A DNA stretch of 64,000 nucleotides from Malania oleifera (Eukaryota; Streptophyta; Magnoliopsida; Santalales; Ximeniaceae). The position numbers and the translations under genes are program-made. The stretch's first letter is position 1. Each line of letters starts with the position of its first letter. The DNA is taken from NCBI RefSeq assembly GCF_029873635.1, contig NC_080426.1, positions 50,234,093 to 50,298,092 of the forward strand, in the 5' to 3' direction. This document shows positions 50,761-61,761 of the stretch, in pieces. Under the pieces are notes generated by a model. The model ran no database searches and was not told the origin of the DNA. It saw nothing but the letters and a program-made list of their open reading frames with translations.

Positions 50761-50947
50761 TTTTTTTATTACATAGGAACTCCAACCATCAACAAAGGAC
50801 CCCCTGGTGCGGCACCAAACTTACGGATTAGCGTAAATTTTCACCATCCACAAGAAACGCTGGCTCTGTGAGTGTATTTACCTGGAATTGAACTCTCGAT
50901 ACTCCTTCTTACGTGCTGATATTTTTTCATCACGCTATCCGTAGGGC
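50761..50947 (-). mobile_element. tRNA-derived SINE
   Basis: A 187-base segment is flanked by an exact 16-base direct repeat GTTATAATAGCCTTTT (50745-50760 and 50948-50963). On the minus strand it has an A-box-like TAGCGTGATGA (50937-50927) and a B-box GTTCAATTC (50893-50885) with SINE-like spacing. It ends in an A-rich tail (T-run on the plus strand at the left end). These are the hallmarks of a LINE-mobilised pol III transcript. Confidence 0.88.
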
Positions 50948-51500
50948 GTTATAATAGCCTTTTGACTACTATATTAAATGGTATAATCCACTTAAGTATT
51001 TGTAGCTAGTTATGTGGTGATTGATTTAGTTTAAGAGAGGATTGTAAAATACTTTTAGTACATAAGGTTTATACATTTTACCCTAAAACACATTTAAAAC
51101 ACAATATCAAAAGTACTAATACAAATAAAATTATAAGCGATATTTTTAAAATTTAAAAATAATCAGGGTTCCTCTCATAATAAAATTATAAATTACTGCG
51201 CAATAATTAATGAACATTTTCAAAAATATAGTTTTAATTATTTCCGTTCCTCCATAGTTACTTCAATACCACAGACGCAAGAACGGCAGGCCGTGACATC
51301 TATCACCGACATAACGAAACAGCATTCGGCGACTTTGCTCGGATTGGGATTCAGCATTCTAACTATCACAGATCCGATCGGACGCTTTCAAACTCTGAAA
51401 ACCAATCTGGTTCCAATGCCTCCCGATCCGATATTCTTAGCTCTGCTCACTTCTGATCCTCTTTAATTCATGCGAGCAGTTCTCATAATGGGCAGTCCTC

Positions 51501-51737
51501 TTGCATCGCATGGCTATTCACTTCAAATCTCACCTTACCAGTGTCAGAAACTTCACAATTCGCTCTTCTTCAATGCAAGATAAACTTTGGTGTTTTGGGT
51601 TTGCTCCTCGATCAAAGATTGTTCATTGGCTGATGCAAGAGGACAGGAAGAAGACGAAGAAGATATTGCATATTTGTTTTGCTGTAACTTCTTGTGAGAT
51701 TGTAGTTCCAAATCCTCAAAGACCCGTCTCAATTTAG
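51501..51737 (+). other. Upstream ORF before the xylosyltransferase start
   Basis: A 78-codon frame stops 9 bases before the main ATG and is in the same frame as it. It has no known domain. Whether it lies in the transcript is not known. If transcribed it could reduce translation of the main frame; otherwise it is chance. Confidence 0.3.
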
Positions 51738-51746
51738 CATTCCCAA

Positions 51747-54700
51747 ATGATGTCAGCAATTCTGCATCAAAGACAGTCACTGCAGCTTCTCTCGAATCCC
51801 TACCCCATTTCGCCGCGTTTATCCACAAATTCCCAAAGACCCATCTCAATTTTCAGCAGAACTGGCCTTCTGGTGCTGCTGTCTCTTATGGTCGTATTTG
51901 GCGTTTTCTTCCCATGGATGGACATGCCCGAAGGTTTTTTCTCTAGCGCGGGCGCCTCCCTTTCGAAATGGCGCGCTTACACACTGGCAGAGGCAGTTTC
52001 GTTCGTCGCCAAGAACAGAACTGTTATAGTTTGTGCAGTGAGCCAGCCTTATCTTCCTTTTCTTAATAACTGGCTGATCAGCATTTCGCGGCAAAAGCAT
52101 CAAGACAAGGTTCTTGTAATTGCAGAAGATTATGCAACCCTTTATAAGGTGAACCAGAAGTGGCCTGGTCATGCTGTTCTCATACCTCCAGCGCCCGATG
52201 CTCAGACTGCCCACAAATTCGGTTCTCAGGTAATTTTGTTGCCTTTATCATGAGGATTACATTCTTGTGTTATGTTCTGGAGTTGAAACCTGTAAGTGTT
52301 CATTTTTGTATATCAATTTACTGTTCTAATAATGTTGGTTTTAAATTGTTTCTTTGGTGTCGCGCATCAGACTACAAAGTTACACGTTAATTATTTATTA
52401 TAAAAAATTAAAAAAAAAAAAAAAAAAAAAAAGAGACTGAAACAGAAAACTTGAAGGCAAAAAAAATAATTCCGAATAAATGTAGTGTACTTGGCAACAT
52501 GTTTGTTGAATGATTTCTGCTTCACCTAAGAATTCTCAACCAGCATGGCTTCTATGAAGGGGCATTGGCTGTGTTGGAAACATGTTGCTCTGTCGAATAC
52601 TAACACCAACACTTTGGACACTGTTCTGATGCTTCTCTTATGTATACTTCTTTAACACAGTTTAGATACAACTAATAACAAATTGTAATTAAACTTCCCT
52701 TTTATTCTATTCTCAAAACTAATTATAGCAATGATGTTTGTAGAAAGCCTAATTACAAAATAAACCATATACTTTAATGAAAGTTGCAATTAAAATCCAG
52801 ACTTCCAATTATTGCAATTTAAGGCCTAAACTACTATTAGTGTTGTAGTGTTAGGAATCCATCATAATGGATGTTAAATCTTTGATAGAAATTTTACATG
52901 CGAAGTGTACATGACCCAATTAAAGCTTATTTTTCAACTTCTTCATTATGTTTATGAAATCCATTATCCATAGACAACTTCTAAATGGAATCCATAGACC
53001 AATTATTGAAAACGGAAGAATCAAGCATTCAAATGGCAACCAGTTTAGAAATCTATGTTCTTTATGTTTGCTGTATAAGTAACTGGGTATTATGTAGTCA
53101 GTTGTTTGTTGCCTTAAATTTCTAATTAAATTGAATAACGGATGAATGCAAGTTGCATTTCTCCTTGACATGCCATTGTTTGCACCCATAACCAAAGCCC
53201 TAATTTCTTTAAATCCTAATCTATCACGCATAACTGAAGCAATATTCATGTGCAATTTGCATGTAATAGTAGTCCTGGATTATGAAGGTGATCTTGTCAT
53301 GTGCATTTTATGAGCAAAATTTTCGTTGCAGATTTAACATTCATCATATGGATTCCCCACATTGCAATGCTGATAATAGTCTAGGCCTTGAATTGCAACA
53401 ATTGAAAATCTAGGTTTTAATTGCAACTTGCGTGAAAGTCCTGGATTTTTTTTTCATAGCTAGGTCTATTTAGATTTATAATAAATGTGCCTCCATTTGC
53501 AATATGACTAATTGAGAATTTCTTTTGATATATAGTGTTATATAAATGTCATAAACCTAATTATAAACCTAATATTTATCATAGATGGTATATCTTTGTC
53601 GATAGTTATGTTTTTATTTATTGTTCTGTCCTACATTTTAAGAATTTGTTGAATCCCAATGTTAATTTGTGTTGCACTTATGTCTACATGTCCATGCCTA
53701 TTTTATCCAGCTCTAGGTTAATAAGTGGAGAGATTTATAGTGAGCTATGTGTTAAATAAACAGTTCATTAAATGGAATTTTAATTCCATAAGAACTTGAA
53801 AAGAAAAAAGGAAAAAAATGTGAAATAGGAGATCAGAGGATAGTGAGTGCATAATAGAAAAAAGGGGGCTGAATGGACAATAGGAACGATGGTTTTTGTT
53901 AATTGTTATATATTCTTTATTTTTTTATGCAACAATGTCATGTTCTATGCGTGTTAGAAACTGTTGAGAACAATAATCATGTGAAGTTTTGGCAATCACA
54001 TCTGTTTTTATGACTGTTATTTATTAAAATACCTATTGTTGCAACTTGCAGACATTATTCTTTCACAAGCTTGCACCATTGATGTTGAGATAAATCTTAT
54101 TAGTACATGGAACACCATGGAAGACTATAGTTCCATTTCACATCTATATTGACCCCCTTCAATACTCATTTCTTTTCACTTTGAATACAAGCTAAATTAT
54201 TTTACCCTTGGACATTATTTTGAAACCTGATTACATGCATTTTTACATAGTGATGAGAACTTAGATATACATTTTCAGCTTGATTTTGATGATAAATAAT
54301 GCAAATATGACATTCTCTAGGCTTTCAGATGGCGTTTGCTCGTTTTCACTTTTTCCGTTTTTAAGTCTCGTGGAATAATTTTTTCCCCTGTATCAATAGT
54401 GAAATATGGTTTATATGAGCACCTCTCATGTCTATTCTTGCTTTATTTGATTATTTGACAACTCATTTCTTGGAAATGTTCTTATTGGTCTTATTTTATA
54501 GGGATTCTTCAATTTTACATCTCGAAGGCCTCGCCACCTACTGCAGATTTTGGAACTTGGATATAATGTTATGTATAATGATGTTGATATGGTCTGGTTG
54601 GCAGATCCATTTCCCTATTTGAAAGGGCGCCATGACGTGTACTTCACTGATGACATGGCTGCAGTATGCTCTAAACTCTGCTTTCTGCTTTTAGTATGTT

Positions 54701-55627
54701 GTGTCTACAGTGTGAAAATATGCATTTTTATGCCATTTATGGAAGACAGTGTTTGTTTGTACGGGGCTCTGCTGTCCAAAACAATATATCCAATATAGGC
54801 TCAATGAGCAATAATATGGGTATGCAGGAAGTTTCCTTCTTTAACCTGTCTGATACTTGAGAGTATTTTTATTCTTTGCAGTGGAAGTGCTCTTATTGTG
54901 CATGCCTCATGTTTCCAGAGTTAAATGCAGAAAAGAAAAATAATAATTGTAAAAATGTTGGGAACTTGGTATTATACAAAGTCAACCATTTTATTTGGCT
55001 GAAGCATCAGAATATTACCTCATGCACAACCTAATCCCCTTGCAATCCGTGCTAATTGCTGCACTGAAGTCCTGGACCTCGTTCTGTTATGGTCTTCAGG
55101 AATCCCTCCAGACGCAAACTGTACCATATCTTGTAGATTTTATAAGTCTGCCTTGATGATCAGATACTTTATAAACAGGAAATTGCTCCCAGTAGGTTGT
55201 GTTTTGGTGCTTAGAACAGTTAATTATTGTAAAAGGATTTGTTCTGCACCACATCAGACTTCAATCTCAGATGGTTTTAGTGGACACAACATCTGTAGAC
55301 TCTTTTTTTTGGCTAGACCAACCTTGAATGTCCTTTTTTTATCTGTCACCGCTGGAGCTATTACCCTTTTGGTCATTGTACTTATCCATAATCTCTCTTT
55401 GTTTTGACCAGGTGAAACCTATGAACCATTCTCATGATTTGCCTCCTCCAGGAAAGAAGGGACGCACCTATATTTGCAGCTGCATGATTTTCCTACGCCC
55501 ATCCAGTGGAGCAAAACTGGTTATGAAGAAATGGATTGAGGAACTCCATGCTCAGCCATGGTCAAAAGCAAAAAAGGCAAATGATCAGCCTGCCTTTAAT
55601 TGGGCATTAAACAAAACAGCTGGACAG
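51747..55627 (+). CDS. RGXT: GT77 xylosyltransferase (RGXT/MGP4 family), 3' end missing
   Basis: Three exons, 51747-52229, 54502-54663 and 55412-55627, with GT-AG introns in phase 0, give 287 codons. The protein is type II: a short cytosolic N-terminus, one membrane helix at about residues 39-57 (LLVLLSLMVVFGVFF), then a Golgi-lumen domain. Family landmarks are NNWLISISRQKHQDKVLVIA, KWPGHAVLIPP, the catalytic DXD in YNDVDMVWLADPF (about residues 188-190), YICSCMIFLRP and KANDQPAFNWALN. Characterised members transfer xylose from UDP-xylose to fucose of pectic rhamnogalacturonan II. The family has about 70 further residues in a last exon, which was not found up to 64000. The gene either continues beyond the window or is truncated. 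The paralogue is not resolved; the symbol is family level. A second ATG follows at 51750. Confidence 0.88.
52750..53466. mobile_element. Foldback / long-TIR MITE in intron 1 of the xylosyltransferase gene
   Basis: The left arm (about 52750-52925) pairs with the right arm (about 53275-53466) in inverted orientation over some 170-190 bases. For example, AAGTTGCAATTAAAA and AAGGCCTAAACT on the left match the reverse complement of AGTCTAGGCCTTGAATTGC and TTTTAATTGCAACTT on the right. The 350-base centre has no coding capacity. Target duplications were not resolved. A Mutator-like non-autonomous element is the likely class. Confidence 0.75.
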
Positions 55628-55710
55628 GTGTGTTTTGTGTTCCTCCTTGTTTTTCATTTCAAGTGTGTCCTATAACCCCTTGGCCTTTATAGTGGGGCTT
55701 AGAAAAGTAC

Positions 55711-55947
55711 AGGGTTTGTTCAATTGTGGAAAACAGTTATCATTTTCCATGTCCAAATTTCAAAATAATTACAGAAATGCCACTTTGTTTTCCAGTTTTC
55801 CAAAATTTGTTTAATAAAGTTGGACAACATCTTTTCTATGTTTTCCAATTAAATCTCGGAAAACTGTAAAACAAGGTGGAATTTTTGTAATTCTTTAGAG
55901 AGCTAGAAATGGTAATAAAAATTGTTCTCCCCAACTAAACAGGACCT
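55711..55947. mobile_element. Short hAT-like MITE candidate
   Basis: The ends AGGGTTTGTTCAATTGTGGA and, inverted, AGGTCCTGTTTAGTTGGGGA match at 14 of 20 positions and resemble hAT-type MITE termini. No target duplication is clear. Located just after exon 3 of the xylosyltransferase gene. Confidence 0.35.
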
Positions 55948-56039
55948 TAGCCGTCTTGATTTTTATGATTGAAAAGCAAATTCTTTCTTGGCCCTTGATG
56001 TTATAATGTGTACTCATTGCTCTCTATACTCATTTATGG

Positions 56040-56740
56040 AGTATTTCAAGGAAATGAAGTTAGGAGGGTTGTGTTTAAGATGGAGAGAGAAAATCCCTTT
56101 AGGCTTAATGGTTATACTATATCTTGGATGTTTTGAAAGATGATCTCTTGAAAGTATTCAAAGAATCTTTGAAAATGATTTGGTGTGGGAACTTGGCTTG
56201 AAGATAAATTTGTCTAAAAGTGGAATTGCAAGTATTTTATGGATTTGCGGGATCTTTCTCATTATGTTATGGTTGCAAAGTATGATGTTTTAAGTTGGTC
56301 TCTTGCTTATTTAGGCATTCCTTTGAGATATAATCCTATCATTATTTCTCTTTGAGACCCAGTGATTGAGAAAGTGTCTAGGAGATTGAATGGGCGGAGA
56401 GGGATTTCTAAACATTAGGGGTCAAATTGCATTGATTCAGACCTGTCTTTCTTTTATCTCATGTTATTTGTCTTTGTTTAGGATTCTTGTGAAAGTGGCT
56501 TGTAGGTTAGAGAAGTTAATGGACTAATTTTTTTTTTCCTTTTTTGTGGTTTGGGTGAGGGATAGTATAGGAGATCATCTGGTGAGCTAGGAAGTGGTTT
56601 GGAAGCATTTGAGGGCAGGAGGCTTGGGTCTGGTTGATTGGTGTCCAAAAACATTTCTTTAGTGGGAAAATGTTTATGGTGATTTCCCTTCAGAATCTGA
56701 TTCCCTCTAGCATTCGGTAATTCATAGTATGTGCTTCTGA
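56040..56740 (+). pseudogene. L1-type LINE reverse transcriptase fragment
   Basis: Conceptual reading across several frames gives L1 landmarks: GLKINLSKSGIA, a YLGIPL-like block with shifted frame, DPVIEKVSRRLNG, and a weakened GKWLWRF-like stretch near 56650-56700. Stops and frameshifts are frequent, so it is old. It lies inside the intron after exon 3 and is interrupted downstream by a TRIM-like element. Confidence 0.7.
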
Positions 56741-56901
56741 AAAATTTGTTTGATGCCAGTGCTAGAGGAGATGTTATTTATGCATGCCCTGGAAATTTTG
56801 TTTGTCAGTTTTTTTCTCTTTTTTCCCAACATGAGATATCAAGTTACTAGTGGGACTTGGAAGTAAAATCTTTTATCAAATATCCTATCAGAGTTGAATA
56901 C

Positions 56902-58490
56902 TGATGCAGTACACAAGAAAAATAAATTGAATTTTTTAGTTTTTATTTTTATTTTTGCATTCTTTATTTATTATAATTTATTTAGTAATATTCTTAAGAT
57001 TCTAGGTTAGTTCTAATTAAGAAACTAGCATTAAGATTTCTAAATATAATTTCCTTTTCTTCCAAGCATTGTGAGCCTATAAAAGGCCTCCTGTGTATGA
57101 GTTTTATTCATAGTTGAATTGAGAATTAAAGTTGTTGAACATTGGTTCTTCGTCACGTGGTAGCAGAGAAGACTTTGATCCTGTACACCTGTGTTTTTGA
57201 CAAGGTTTGCAATTCAACTCAAATCACCAGGATTGCTAGTGGTTGACAGGTTTGTTTGTGTTTTCACTTAAACTCGTAGGGTTTAAAATTTCAACATAAA
57301 TTGCCTTGTGATATCTCCAGCATTGCTCTTTTCTCTGCTTGATCCATCACAATCGCAGGATTCAAAAAAAAAAAAAAAAGGTGCCACACAACCCACACCA
57401 GATCTGACTTGAGTCAATACCAACCTAAATCAAATCTGTTGAAGCATCTGAGCAAAGAGAAGTTCTTCCTGGACCATTGTTATCGTTGCAAGGTTCTCTG
57501 GAGTATCCTTGTCACTATTGAGTCATGCCATCTCTGAAGACACTGCCCCTTTGCCAACAGAGCAGTGTAAGCCCTCATCCAGTCTGTTGCCAGGATCTGT
57601 CAATGGAGTCTCATCTTTGCATGGGCCTATCCGACCTTCGTTGGATTAAAGCCCTTCGTCACCTCCATCATTGTGTTCTTCCTAGTCTTGCTTCTGCTTT
57701 TGTCCCTTACTGTCATTCAACACATTATGTGAGCCTTCGCTGATGGCACGAATTTAGAAGTCATTCACAAATCTTCACAAGAGCATTGCTGTCAAGCCCC
57801 ACCATCACCAATGAACCTTTGTCATTGCCATAAGTATCAGGTCAGTGGTGTGACGAAGAAAACTCTAGGTCTCATATGGTTTTGATCCAAGGAGAGTTTA
57901 AGCGATCCAGATCATTTCACTTGGACCGAACCAGTTCAATCAAACCAAACCAGATCAGTTTAGTCAAACTGGACCAGACAATATCATACCATACCAGCCA
58001 GATATCAGATTTAAACATGATTAAACAAAAAAACAAAACAAAACAGAAACAGCCCAAGAAAAAAAAAATGATGGTTATATTCACTCTAGCTTTGCATTCT
58101 TGTATCGATTCTTAATCCTGGTTGGTATTAATCGAGAGAGTGATAACTGGAAGAAAGGGGCTCCCCTTTGAGCCTACAAAAAGGGGAGGTATGAGGTAGT
58201 CCATGCAGAAGTGGTGCAAGAATTTATATGGAAATTCAAGGGTCAAGGAAATTGTGGATGCATTGAAATTGGAGGCAGATCCCCAATCAGTTGACTTCAA
58301 TCAACCTGTCAGTTGACTTCAATCACCATTCCCAATCAACCTGTCAGCCGTACCTCTAATGGCTTTTACATTGGTCTCCTCAAGGTTGAATCCTTTCTAA
58401 CTTGTGGAGTGGAGCATGATGTAGTACACAAGCAAGATAAATTGTATTTTAATAATTTGTTAATTATATTTCATTTTTTCATTAACGTTT
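56902..58490 (+). mobile_element. TRIM-like short LTR element
   Basis: A direct repeat of about 60 recognisable bases starts at 56902 (TGATGCAGTACACAAG) and 58417 (TGATGTAGTACACAAG). The left copy fits a 254-base LTR ending TCGTCA at 57155, with a TATA-like CCTATAAAAGG near 57077. Two bases later comes TGGTAGCAGAG (57158-57168), one base off the initiator tRNA-Met primer site. A purine-rich stretch precedes the right copy. The right LTR appears truncated near 58490. The inside has no retrotransposon protein. Confidence 0.6.
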
Positions 58491-58939
58491 TCATTTAAAC
58501 AAGTGCATGAAGAATGAAATTCCAGACGAAACTGATGGCCGTGTATAAGAGCATGGTTTATTGGTGCAATGGCTTTGGTGAGCTGTGATTGCCGTAATAT
58601 GGGATTTAATAAGTTTTTCAAAGAAGTTAGAAATGTTTTCAATTAATTGATTCGAAAATGCTTAGTTTTGCATTTCAGAGTTAGCTTGAAGGCAAACAAC
58701 CTTTTTGATGACAGGCAATGAGTTCGCATGGCTAGTAATCAAAAGAAACTCTGGCCCTTTTATATTTGGAAAAAAAAAAAAACTGGTCTGGATCTTGTGG
58801 GGTAGTGAATTATACTGGTGAAATCCTTGAGGGCAGAGTGAAAATTCTCTTTTGAGGCCGTTAGCGAACAAAAGAGTCAATTTCTGTGTGTGGAAAGATT
58901 CAGGGAGACAGGAGGAAGCCAATCAATCACATGACAGAA

Positions 58940-60100
58940 GGGAGAGAAGCTTTAGGTTGGTGGGCTTCTTTTAGGCCTTGAAGGAGGTAGCGGTGGGAAG
59001 AGAAAAGAACTGAAAGCCTCTGTGCTGCTGTGATTGTGGGTTGACCAATATTTCTAGAATAGGTGATTATGCCACTTGGGGGTGTGGGGAGGATGAAGGG
59101 AGCATCGGTGTCTTCAAGAGATTATCGAGTGGAAATCAAAAGCCTTTCTTTGCTGATCTTCCCAACAATACTCCAGCAGATTCATGCAGCTTTTCTGGCC
59201 AATCAGTGGTGCAGAATAGCATATATGCTGACAAATCAGAAAGGTAATTAGCCTTTAAATGAAGGAAAGATCAGACTGTATTCTGGCATCATAATTGTTT
59301 GAATTTTAAATTGAGTCATCTTAAAACTTCTGACTCCAGGTTTGCTGCAAACTTTGGGCCAAATGGGCTAACAGAGCTTATACCTAATCATATGTGGGTA
59401 AGAAAAAAGGTGGGTAATAAGCCTTGAGGGAAGCCCATTATTATCATTCTCAGTCATTGACTTGAGCCAGACTGAAGGAATAAAGATTGACCAGGAGGCT
59501 GGAATTGACAAAGCAAGAACTGAATGGGGTGGCTTATGATGTGGCTGTGTCAACAATTGCAGAGGCAGAAGGATCCTTGGGGCAACGAGATTTACTGAAG
59601 GAATGCATGGTGTGAAAATAATGGCCATAAACAAAGGGCAACTTGGAAATGAAGTTGATGTTAACCATTATCATGGTTTTTATACACCCAAAGCGTTGGG
59701 AGGAATTGGTCCTGATTTTTGGACTCATAATACCAGTAATTTAGTTTCTGATATTCATGTAAGATGGTTTTCACAGTTATTTAATGCTTTGAGGACTTCG
59801 GAAGGAAAAGACAGCACTGAGGAAGGATTGTGTGTTTTCTGATTCAGGGAAGTTTTCTTCTCGGTATAACCTGCTAGAATAGATGGATGATGAGCTAGGG
59901 AGTATGTGCAGATCTTACAAAGATTTGTTGGTTGGCCTGCTGTATAGGGTGACTTTACTGCAGTTGAACTCCCTTCTCAGAAGAAAAGGGGCTCTAGGTT
60001 TGCTTCTGGTATGTGGAATTTTGACAGGCTTGTTAGGTTTTGTCATTCGAGGAATCTACCTTTGGAGAATACCTTATTTCTTCATCAGTAGAAGGAGAGT
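58940..60100 (+). pseudogene. LINE-like remnant, ORF1 region (tentative)
   Basis: Short plus-strand frames (59041-59247, 59603-59842) are linked by stops and sit directly upstream of an L1-type stretch. They are Ser/Gly/Asn-rich with no firm domain. The assignment rests mainly on position and on general likeness to the spacer before L1 endonuclease, so it is weak. Confidence 0.35.
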
Positions 60101-60950
60101 GGTCAGTGGCTAGCTGTTTGGATAGGTCAGTCTTGTGGAGATTGGGTGGATGAATTTTCTAATCTTTCTCGAGAGGTGCTACCTAGACCAATTTTTTTTA
60201 TCATTCCCCTATTTTGCTAGTACAATAAGGTCAAGTGTTGTTCTGACCAATGTCAGTTTGAGAAGAAGTGGTTAGATAGTCACTGTTTTCATTCTTTGGT
60301 TAGGTGCATGAGGAGTGAGCGTTCAGTGAGGGGTGGAGGGTGTTAGGTTTTGAAGAAGTTTAAGCATGTTGAATAGGTTTAGAAATAGTGGAATTTAGAG
60401 GTTTTTGGTGATGATGGAGTTAGAAGGCTAATATTTTGTGTGACATTGATGTCGAAAAGAGAAATTGGGGATGTTATTGGAGGCCAAGGTTTTGAGGCGT
60501 GTTGCTCTCAAGAATGAATTGGATGATTTGATTTTTATAGAGGTTAGGACTTGGAGGCAAAATACTACATTCAAGTGGGTAAGGGCTAATGATTGTAAAA
60601 TAATGGAAAGACAAGACACAGTTTGATTCAAGAGGACTCTACAAGTGGTGCAGGAGGGTGTGGTGGGAGAGGTTGTTAGAGATGCTTGATTGGTTGTGGA
60701 GGATGTTACGAATTTGTTTTAAAATATTTATTCCAAGGGAGATTGCTTGAGGCTCATGATTAAGGGTTTAGGGTGGAGTCCAGCTTCTAACAACCAGTTG
60801 TTTTTGGTTGGGAAGGCCTTTTGAGGAGAAAGAGGGCTGCTTTGTTTGGGATGGAGACTTTTTATTTAAGAATTGTTGTGATGTGATGGGGGTTGATTTG
60901 TTGAAGATATTTCATGATTTTTATTTGAGTGGGGTTATCGGCAGGAGTTT
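60101..60950 (+). pseudogene. L1-type LINE fragment, endonuclease end to RT start
   Basis: A degenerate reading shows WNLEVFGD, KNELDDLIFIEVRTWRQ and KWVRAND in order, matching the region between the endonuclease and the reverse transcriptase of plant L1 ORF2. Stops are dense. It is cut at 60950 by an inverted LINE 3' end. Confidence 0.65.
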
Positions 60951-61412
60951 TTTTCTTTGGGGATGAGAGAGATTTTATTGATGACCAAAACAAGGTACAA
61001 TAAAAGAGGACGAGGCGTACTCAAATAAAAAGGAGTAACAACCAAAAAAGATTGCAAAAGAGCTGCTTTCCAAGCCCTTTGAAGGTCAGGCATAAACCTT
61101 AGAAGAATCCAAACAATTGAGCCCAATTGGAAGCTAAGAACACCACTCTATCCCATAGAAACTGGGATAAGAGGACCACTCTTTCTTTGGGGATAAGAGA
61201 GAGATTTTATTGATGATGGAAACAGAGTACCATAAAAAGGACAAGGCTTCCTCGAATGAAAAATAGTAACAACCAAAAAAATTGCAAAAGAGCTGCCTTC
61301 CAACCCTTTGAAGTTCGAGCATAAACCTCAGAAGAATCCAAACAAATGAGCCCCATTGGAAGCTAAGAACAGCACAATATCCCATAGAAACGAGGAGTTG
61401 TACAACCCTTGA
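60951..61412 (-). repeat. Tandem duplication of a LINE 3' end (period about 230)
   Basis: Two copies start at 60951 and 61181 (both TTTCTTTGGGGAT...AGATTTTATTGATGA) and run about 213 bases each to CCCATAGAAAC. On the minus strand each ends with AATAAAATCTCTC and an A-run, like an L1 3' end with polyadenylation signal. It is opposite in orientation to the LINE fragment on its left. Confidence 0.7.
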
Positions 61413-61735
61413 ATATTCTCGCATTCCTCTCAATCCAAAGAGTTCAAAGGATAGCATAGACCGCACACTCCGTAAGGCATGGCCCTTTCTACTTGAGCCA
61501 AAGCTCTAATGCTGAATGAGCCAGAGATCTCCCATGTTCCAAGGTGCCACCCAAGCTTCACCAAAGGAGAATAAAGCACTCTAAAGATGGGATGCCACTT
61601 AATAGTGGAGGAAAAGATGAGTGTTTGATTCATTGGAGGCACATCAAGCACATGTTAAGACTGAGAGACATATGGGGCCTTCTTGTCTGTAACAAATCAT
61701 GCTTATTGAGCAGTACAAAATCATAGAACTTATGT
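61413..61735 (-). pseudogene. LINE-like C-terminal remnant, minus strand
   Basis: The minus frames at 61651-61430 and 61466-61134 read toward the duplicated 3' end and contain ISGSFSIRALAQVERAMPYG followed by a Cys/Tyr/Leu-rich stretch. This is consistent with the last part of L1 ORF2, but motif support is thin. Confidence 0.4.
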
Positions 61736-61761
61736 TTTCTTTTGAGGGGAAATTTGCATTT

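Noticed and set aside
50885-50937. Possible tRNA gene on the minus strand
   Set aside because: A- and B-box are present, but there is no cloverleaf, acceptor stem or anticodon arm; the A-rich tail and 16-base duplication make it a SINE.
57525-57743. Ser/His/Leu-rich frame inside the TRIM-like element
   Set aside because: No recognisable domain and no conservation visible; likely chance.
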